Positions 32,028-37,758 of a DNA stretch of 37,758 nucleotides are shown in pieces. Source of the stretch: Promethearchaeota archaeon (GTDB taxonomy: Archaea; Asgardarchaeota; Lokiarchaeia; Sigyniarchaeales; SOKP01); contig JAHLWH010000019.1 of assembly GCA_019058015.1 (NCBI GenBank), positions 1 through 37,758 on the forward strand, read 5' to 3'. The position numbers were made by a program, and so were the translations under genes. Each line of letters starts with the position of its first letter. Within the stretch, counting starts at the first letter, position 1. The notes under the pieces are model-generated. The model saw only the letters and a program-made list of their open reading frames with translations, ran no database searches and had not been told where the DNA came from.

Positions 32028-34034
32028 TTATTTACTCCCATTTTCTGTTTTTGCTAGTGGTGGAATGGCTGTATTGATCATAGCAAAAATTTGATCATCT
32101 GAAAAGTGATTCTGGACAATAGCATCTGATGGACAAGCCGCAGCGCATGTTCCGCAGCCTTTACAAAGAGCTTTATTGATAACTGCAATATTTTTAAATA
32201 CATCAAAACTTATTGCATTAAATGGACATAAGCTTTGACATGATTTACATCCGCTACATTTATACTCCAGAACTACAGAATAATATGGTTCGATTGCAAA
32301 TTCTCCCATTGCCATTAACGAAGCGGCACCAGAAGCTGCTCCTTTAGCTTGTGCTACAGCATCAGGTATATCCTTGGGTCCTTGAGCTACACCTGCAACA
32401 AATATACCATCTGTTAATGTGTCAACTGGACGAAGTTTCGGATGTGCTTCCATGAAGAACCCATCTGCAGAGCGTTGAATTGTCAATATTGAAGCAATCT
32501 GATCTGCATCATATCGGGCTACTAAACCGCATGATAAAACCAACATATCCAACTTAATTTCTATCTGCTTTTGAAGTAAAGTATCTTCAGCACGAACTAT
32601 AATGCTGTGATCTTCATCCTCATAAACTTCACCTATTCTGCCGCGAATATATTTTATTCCGAAATTTCTTCCAGCGGATTCATAAAATTCTTCATACCCC
32701 TTGCCAAACGCACGAATGTCCATATAAAAAATATAAATAGATGCTTCTGGATGCTTTTCTTTGTACTGTCTTGCTTGTTTGGTTGCATACATACAACAAA
32801 CACGGGAACAGTAATTATTTCCACCAGGGCGGAAGTTTCTACTCCCTACACATTGTAAAAACCCTATACTATGAGGTGGTTCTAAATCTGAAGGCCTTGC
32901 TGGTTTCCCTTCAAGAGGCCCAAACGAACTCAATAACCTTTCCATCTCTAACCCATTAATAACATTCGGATATTTACCGTATCCATACTGTTTTAATTCG
33001 GTAGGATCATATAAATCCCAACCGGTTGCAACAATTATTGTTCCTACTTTAATCTCGACATATTCAAGTTTATCATCAAACCTTATGGCATCCGGCTCAC
33101 AAACTTCCGGAGTTGCACAAATACCGCATTTTATACATTTTGTCATATCAATTGTAAATTCTCCTGGAACTGCTTGCGGGAATGGAATATAAATAGCCTT
33201 TCTTATTCCCAATCCCACCTCAAATTCATTAGCACATATAACAGGACATTCTATAGCGCATAAACCGCAACCCGTACATGCTTCTTGATCAACATAATGA
33301 GGTTTTTTCTTAATGGTTACATCAAAATTTCCTACATATCCATCTACCTTCTCAACTTCGGAATATGTCATAAGATGGATTTTTTCTTCCCTGCCAACAT
33401 CAACCATTCTTGGAGTTAAAATACATGCACTACAATCCATTGTCGGAAAGGTTTTATCTAATTGAGCCATATGCCCCCCTATAGTTGCCGTCCTTTCCAC
33501 CAAATAAACATCATATCCTTCTTTAGCTAAATCAATAGAAGCATTCATCCCAGCAATTCCAGCACCAATCACTAAACAAGCAGGCTCTACTTTTACTCGC
33601 TCAACTTCTAACGGTTTTAATTCACTTAATTTAGCAACAGCCATCCTAACGTGATCTTTAGCAATTTTAAACGCCCCTTCAGGATCATCTAAATTTACCC
33701 ATGTTGCATGCTCACGAATATTTGCCATCTCAAATAGAAATTCATTTACTCCTACCTCTTTAACCACCATTCTAAATGTTGGTTCATGCATTCGAGGACT
33801 ACATGCAGCAACAATCACACGATTTATTAATCCAGCTTCTATATCTTCCTTAATCATCTCTTGCCCTATACTGCTGCATATGAATTTATATTCCTTCGCA
33901 AGAGCAACATTTGGTAAAGTCTTCGCATATTCAGTAAGAGCAGGTACATCTATTACTCCAGCAATATTGATGCCACAATGGCATACGTAAACACCAATCT
34001 TTATTTCTTCATCATTTCTTAATGAATTAGACAT
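32028..34034 (-). CDS. hdrA: Heterodisulfide reductase subunit A, flavin-bifurcating
   Basis: The 668-residue protein has an N-terminal domain with VCHCG, then the FAD loop VIGAGIAGMNAS (about 152-163) and the HdrA-specific MDCSACILTPRM cysteine site. An inserted two-cluster ferredoxin (CTGCGLCAIECP, CIKCGIC) and a C-terminal two-cluster ferredoxin (CSGCKSCQSLCP, CKGCGTCAAACP) complete it. In HdrABC complexes FAD in this subunit bifurcates electrons between a disulfide-type acceptor at HdrB and low-potential ferredoxin. The ATG has AAAGGTGTGG upstream. Full-length and apparently intact. Confidence 0.94.
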   Translation of the reverse strand: MSNSLRNDEEIKIGVYVCHCGINIAGVIDVPALTEYAKTLPNVALAKEYKFICSSIGQEMIKEDIEAGLINRVIVAACSPRMHEPTFRMVVKEVGVNEFLFEMANIREHATWVNLDDPEGAFKIAKDHVRMAVAKLSELKPLEVERVKVEPACLVIGAGIAGMNASIDLAKEGYDVYLVERTATIGGHMAQLDKTFPTMDCSACILTPRMVDVGREEKIHLMTYSEVEKVDGYVGNFDVTIKKKPHYVDQEACTGCGLCAIECPVICANEFEVGLGIRKAIYIPFPQAVPGEFTIDMTKCIKCGICATPEVCEPDAIRFDDKLEYVEIKVGTIIVATGWDLYDPTELKQYGYGKYPNVINGLEMERLLSSFGPLEGKPARPSDLEPPHSIGFLQCVGSRNFRPGGNNYCSRVCCMYATKQARQYKEKHPEASIYIFYMDIRAFGKGYEEFYESAGRNFGIKYIRGRIGEVYEDEDHSIIVRAEDTLLQKQIEIKLDMLVLSCGLVARYDADQIASILTIQRSADGFFMEAHPKLRPVDTLTDGIFVAGVAQGPKDIPDAVAQAKGAASGAASLMAMGEFAIEPYYSVVLEYKCSGCKSCQSLCPFNAISFDVFKNIAVINKALCKGCGTCAAACPSDAIVQNHFSDDQIFAMINTAIPPLAKTENGSK

Positions 34035-34049
34035 TTATTTTCCACACCT

Positions 34050-34997
34050 TTATATCATTTGCTCTTTTATTTTTTGTATTAATGGTTGAATTGAAATAAA
34101 TGGGGGAACTCCTTTCAAATCATGACCAGCCACAAGCCCTAAATCTCCCGGGTTCATACCCATTGCTAATCCTAATAATTGATTGTAATAAATAATGGGA
34201 ATTTTATATGACTCGCCTATAATATCTTTAAATTTATCATTTACTTGCATTTGACCAAGATCCATTTGTAAATGACAAAATGGGCAACAAACTATACAAC
34301 AATCCACATTAACTTTTCGCATATTTTCAAGTTTTTCCCTTGTAAAATCAAGAGAAACCTCTAATGATGCTGTTCGGACGGCTCCTCCAGCACCACAGCA
34401 CATAATCTTATCTTTATAATCGATGCTTTTTGCACCCGTTATCTCAACCAATTCATCAAAGAATCTCGGTTCTTCATATTCCCCTCCCCAAGGCCTATTG
34501 GATGAATCTTTAAGAATATGGCAACCATAATGCACGCCAACTCTTAAATCTGGAAACTTAATCTTGATATAATCTTTAAGTTTATCAATACCAAAATCAT
34601 AATATAATACTTCAATTAGATGTTTAACCTCAATTGTTCCTTTGAATTCCCTCCCAATTTTCGCAAGATGTTTATTAACCATATCCCGTTTTTTCTTATC
34701 ATGCTTTAATAGATGATTTACTTCAAGTAGAGTTCCATAGCAACCGTTGCATCCCAGTGTAATATCTGCTTCATTCTCTTCGGCTATTGAAATATTTCGT
34801 GCTCCAATAACGAGCCAAGTTGTGATATCAAAACCCCTAAAAACCCCAGGAGCTGGACAGCAACTCGCACCTTGCATATCTACTAATTCAATTCCCAATT
34901 CTTTAAAGGTATTGCGAATGGATTGTTCAATAAAAGGGTATCTATTGGGAATAACACATCCTAGATATAATGAATATCTTAAGTTTTTTTCAGACAT
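34050..34997 (-). CDS. hdrB: Heterodisulfide reductase subunit B
   Basis: The 315-residue protein contains two CCG domains, with LGC, SCCPAPG and CNGCYG in the first, and YGC, MCCGAGG and CCPFCHLQMD in the second. These ligate the two noncubane [4Fe-4S] clusters where HdrB reduces disulfide. I use the ATG at 34997, since the family begins at about this residue; a longer GTG start at 35036 adds 13 unaligned residues. In an organism without evident coenzyme M/B genes the physiological disulfide is unknown. Confidence 0.92.
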   Translation of the reverse strand: MSEKNLRYSLYLGCVIPNRYPFIEQSIRNTFKELGIELVDMQGASCCPAPGVFRGFDITTWLVIGARNISIAEENEADITLGCNGCYGTLLEVNHLLKHDKKKRDMVNKHLAKIGREFKGTIEVKHLIEVLYYDFGIDKLKDYIKIKFPDLRVGVHYGCHILKDSSNRPWGGEYEEPRFFDELVEITGAKSIDYKDKIMCCGAGGAVRTASLEVSLDFTREKLENMRKVNVDCCIVCCPFCHLQMDLGQMQVNDKFKDIIGESYKIPIIYYNQLLGLAMGMNPGDLGLVAGHDLKGVPPFISIQPLIQKIKEQMI

Positions 34998-35132
34998 AAT
35001 GGTTTTTCTTTCTTTGATTAAATTGGGGTAAAACACATTCTCTGAACTTAAGTAATTAATTATTCAATTTGTATTAAAATTTTAGATTAAAAGATATACA
35101 AAATTGTGGAGGAAAGGTTATATTTTAAAATA

Positions 35133-36374
35133 TTATTTTAGATCATCTTCTTTTTGCATTTTTATGAACTGTATCGGAATAATTGAGCTCAGGGTAAGTA
35201 TTCCTACGACAACAAGTAGAATACCAGTATCTATGAATCCAGAAAGAAAAGTACCTAATGGTCCGAAAATAAGCATAGAAATAATTACCATTAGTGCAAG
35301 CATCTGATATTTATAGCTAAATTTATTTCCTGCAAACTCCATCATTAAAGAAACAAATGCAATATAGGCTATTGCATTTGGAATTAATACAAACATTCCT
35401 AATATGATTAAAGTCCAAAGATCCATCAGTGGAATACACATATCAAATAAACCAACAATAATTATTGAAAAATAAAGAATTTTCTTTCTATTACTATATT
35501 TCAACGCGATATTTATTAAGAGGTATCCAATAATATTAATGAAAGGCGCAAAAATCAGAAAGAACAAAAATATTTCAAAACATTCTTGACCAAACCTTTC
35601 CACTAACCATGGTTCGTAGGGAACTTGCACAAGTGCTTCTGAGAAGAAAAGGAGCAAAAATACACTTATACAAATGAAACTAAGTTTTAAATATGATTGA
35701 TCTAATGTTTTCATACTTTTCTTTTTAGAGATTTCTTGCTTTATACCTTTTTCTTCAAGGCTTTCTTGTCTATTTCCTTCATTAATAGTTTTATTATATA
35801 TAAAATAAGAAAGAATTATTAATGGAAATAGTGTGATTAATTGGAAAGTAAAGAGATTATTCCATTCGTTTATGTTATAAATATTATTAATAATTAAAAT
35901 ATAGGATAAATAAGCTAAAATATTACCCAATGAATTTCCAATTTGTATTAAGACAATTTTCCTTTTTTTCGTTTGAATATTAGGTGAAGTATCGATAATA
36001 TCTCCATCAATTGCAACATCGATTATTGATATGCAGAAATAGTTTATACTCCAAAAAATACCAAAAATAATCATAATTTGAATTGAAATAATCATCAACA
36101 GAAAACTGATAAATAGGCCAATACTACCCAAAAATATGTAAATTTTCCTTTTAGGATGTTGACCAGTTTTTTCAAAGGTTTTATCGGATATTAGTGCGAA
36201 TATCGGTTTAATTAAAAATGCTGAATATGAAATTAACTGAGCAAAAGCAATTTCTAATTCAGGAATTCCCAAAACCGTAATTAGTAGAACAGGTAAAAAA
36301 GTATTGAAAAACACTAAAAGGAGTCCTTGGACTAAATATCCAAAAAGATATGTTAGGCTATTTACTATTTTCAT
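35133..36374 (-). CDS. MFS transporter inserted between hdrC and hdrB
   Basis: The 413-residue protein has about twelve hydrophobic segments and a charged central loop (EGNRQESLEEKGIKQEISKKK), the major facilitator layout, with an ISDKTFEKTGQHPKRK loop between helices 2 and 3. The substrate cannot be inferred. I use the ATG at 36374, with AAGTGA upstream. It splits what would otherwise be a continuous Hdr/Fwd run and is separated from both neighbours by 127-135 bases, so it probably has its own promoter. Confidence 0.75.
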   Translation of the reverse strand: MKIVNSLTYLFGYLVQGLLLVFFNTFLPVLLITVLGIPELEIAFAQLISYSAFLIKPIFALISDKTFEKTGQHPKRKIYIFLGSIGLFISFLLMIISIQIMIIFGIFWSINYFCISIIDVAIDGDIIDTSPNIQTKKRKIVLIQIGNSLGNILAYLSYILIINNIYNINEWNNLFTFQLITLFPLIILSYFIYNKTINEGNRQESLEEKGIKQEISKKKSMKTLDQSYLKLSFICISVFLLLFFSEALVQVPYEPWLVERFGQECFEIFLFFLIFAPFINIIGYLLINIALKYSNRKKILYFSIIIVGLFDMCIPLMDLWTLIILGMFVLIPNAIAYIAFVSLMMEFAGNKFSYKYQMLALMVIISMLIFGPLGTFLSGFIDTGILLVVVGILTLSSIIPIQFIKMQKEDDLK

Positions 36375-36501
36375 TTTATTCACTTAAATTAGGATAGGTG
36401 GTCAATGTATTTAATATTAATATCCAGTACAAAGAATTCTTTTTTGTTTTTTATTAAAAAGAAGAAAAGAATGCCCTTTAAAGAAATATTTAAAGTATAA
36501 T

Positions 36502-37062
36502 TTACTTTTTTTCCGCTTTTTCTTCTTTTTTAGCGTATTTTCCCCAAGCAATAGTTTTATCAAAGCCCACACTACTAATTAATTCTTGCACTTCTTTAAC
36601 GTATTTAGGATCCGTATGGACTGTTGGAGGAACTCTGTTTACACCATAGGATTCTCTCATAATGTTCCATTTTTCATCATTAATGGGAACCCCATGACCT
36701 GTATCATAGAACATCCTACATAAATTGAGATGATTTGGCAAAATATACCCTCTTTGAACCGCTAAATTTCTTAAGAATATAATCATATCTGTAATCGGCA
36801 GATTACGCGGACATCTTTCAAAACAAGTATAGCAAGTAGTACAGAGCCAGAGTTCTTTATCTGAGAGAACTTCTTCAAGTCCTAAAATCGCTTTTCTAAT
36901 TATCGAGCGTGTTCTCAATGCAGTCCTTCTTCCGGAGGGACAACCGGCTGTGCAATTACCGCACTGAATGCAAGCACCAATTTCCGCATATCCTGCTTTT
37001 CTAAGTTCATTAGAGATATCATCTTTAATCTCTAAGATTCGATCAGATTTTAAATCTTCCAT
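36502..37062 (-). CDS. hdrC: Heterodisulfide reductase subunit C
   Basis: The 186-residue protein has two [4Fe-4S] sites in CIQCGNCTAGCPSG and CTTCYTCFERCPR, the HdrC pattern, with the usual helical C-terminus. A strong AAGGAGG ribosome binding site precedes the ATG. It relays electrons between HdrA and HdrB. The Lys/Glu-rich tail (YAKKEEKAEKK) is slightly longer than usual. It directly follows the FwdA gene (11 bases), linking Fwd and Hdr in one transcript. Confidence 0.93.
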   Translation of the reverse strand: MEDLKSDRILEIKDDISNELRKAGYAEIGACIQCGNCTAGCPSGRRTALRTRSIIRKAILGLEEVLSDKELWLCTTCYTCFERCPRNLPITDMIIFLRNLAVQRGYILPNHLNLCRMFYDTGHGVPINDEKWNIMRESYGVNRVPPTVHTDPKYVKEVQELISSVGFDKTIAWGKYAKKEEKAEKK

Positions 37063-37073
37063 TTTAATCCTCC

Positions 37074-37758
37074 TTAAGTGAGTGTAGTAATAATTTTTTG
37101 TTTAGGAAGATATGCTTCTTGAACGGGATAATTATTAAAATTAATTGAATAATGGTCTCTCCATTTCTCTTTTATATCTTGTATTACAGATTTCATGAGA
37201 TCATCACTTACACTTGCTTTTGTCCAAATGGTATTACCAAGTGGTGTGGCTACAACCTTTCCATCTATTACAACGATTTTTCCATCTTTTATTGTGTAAG
37301 ATGCATTTGTGAATGCTTTTTCGATTTCAATTCCTTTATGTCGATTATCAGGATTGAATTTATATAGGCAAACATCAGCTTGAGCACCTACTCCAAGATG
37401 ACCTTTCTCCGCAAAACCTAGGCATTTAGCTGTTCCAGAGCGAGTACATTGGGCTAATTCATAAAGTGTTAATTCGGTATCCAAATTTTCTAGTTCTGTA
37501 GCTGAGCTTGCTTTGGGTGATAATTCTTCCTTAAGCAAGATATCTCTGGATTTCTTATCCATAAGCCATTTTATAATTCTTGGATAAAACGTAAAAGGTC
37601 CACCATTGGGGTGGTCGGTCGTCAACAGTACTTGCTCTTTATTTTTCACAGATAACAACAATTCCAATCCAATAGCCCATTGAATTGCATTCACGGCAAC
37701 CTTTGGGCTAAATATATATGGCACAAGTCCGGAGCCGCATTCTGCCTCTACTTGACCA
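37074..37758 (-). CDS. fwdA: Formylmethanofuran dehydrogenase subunit A, C-terminal part (set B)
   Basis: The frame runs off the right window edge; the first in-frame GTG at 37724 is not the real start, since the reading frame continues upstream with family-like EAECGSGLVPYIFSPK. The visible ~227 residues contain the catalytic TTDHPNGGPFTFYPR segment, intact here in contrast to set A, and the GVGAQADVCLYK C-terminal region. It hydrolyses formyl-methanofuran at its dinuclear Zn centre. It is the most upstream visible gene of the Hdr-Fwd cluster. Confidence 0.92.
   Translation of the reverse strand, partial: GQVEAECGSGLVPYIFSPKVAVNAIQWAIGLELLLSVKNKEQVLLTTDHPNGGPFTFYPRIIKWLMDKKSRDILLKEELSPKASSATELENLDTELTLYELAQCTRSGTAKCLGFAEKGHLGVGAQADVCLYKFNPDNRHKGIEIEKAFTNASYTIKDGKIVVIDGKVVATPLGNTIWTKASVSDDLMKSVIQDIKEKWRDHYSINFNNYPVQEAYLPKQKIITTLT

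Noticed and set aside
1-37758. CRISPR array, tRNA, rRNA, insertion sequence or integrase
   Set aside because: I looked for regularly spaced repeats, cloverleaf-type structures and transposase or integrase motifs and saw none.

Overview
The window is about 37.8 kb of AT-rich DNA (roughly 30% G+C by eye). It looks like archaeal chromosome, most likely Asgard (Lokiarchaeota-like). The grounds are formylmethanofuran dehydrogenase (Fwd) and heterodisulfide reductase (Hdr) genes with no methyl-CoM reductase or hydrogenase catalytic subunits in view, archaeal Shine-Dalgarno sites (AAGGTGA, GGAGG), PIN-type toxin-antitoxin pairs, and a FATP-type acyl-CoA synthetase. The lineage is an inference; no rRNA, tRNA or informational marker gene is present.

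Left part (1-14.4 kb): carbohydrate and small-molecule metabolism. After a left-truncated YkgJ-like Cys-cluster gene come, on the + strand, a NIPA/DMT-like membrane protein, a PIG-L deacetylase, an SDR dehydrogenase and a cytosolic-looking GH5 glycosidase. On the - strand lie a probable SCP2 / M24 peptidase / Gfo-Idh-MocA unit, a second NIPA-like paralog, and a five-gene sugar-acid operon: KDG kinase, KDPG aldolase, BKACE (DUF849), SDR and a second Gfo/Idh/MocA. Between the paralogous sets, at 9318-9863, is a scar. The 3' part of the operon's SDR gene is fused head to head with the 3' end of an M24 peptidase gene; both are fragments of genes present intact nearby.

Middle part (14.4-22.3 kb): accessory genes. 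There are two small Cys-rich paralogs (one only 56 codons), an iron-sulfur-flavoprotein-like NAD(P)H/FMN reductase, a toxin-antitoxin patch (a broken ribbon-helix-helix antitoxin plus two PIN toxin genes, each preceding its partner), a HAD-IIA phosphatase, a FATP-like acyl-CoA synthetase, and an unknown protein with a Lys/Glu-rich N-terminus.

Right part (22.4-37.8 kb): C1 and electron-transfer chemistry, as two Fwd gene sets pointing at each other. Set A (+ strand, 22433-26385) is Fes/ferredoxin protein, FwdB, FwdD and FwdA. It has no adjacent FwdC, and its FwdA has lost the catalytic Asp. Set B (- strand, from the right edge to 28034) is FwdA (truncated by the edge), HdrC, an MFS transporter, HdrB, HdrA, MvhD, a 2x[4Fe-4S] ferredoxin, a short FwdF, FwdD, FwdB and FwdC. 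Set B encodes nearly all parts of an Hdr-Fwd supercomplex, in which flavin-based electron bifurcation could feed low-potential electrons to CO2 reduction (or run in reverse). A saccharopine-dehydrogenase-like gene and a small Cys-pair protein separate the two sets. Set A, with its altered FwdA, is the best candidate here for an undescribed system.
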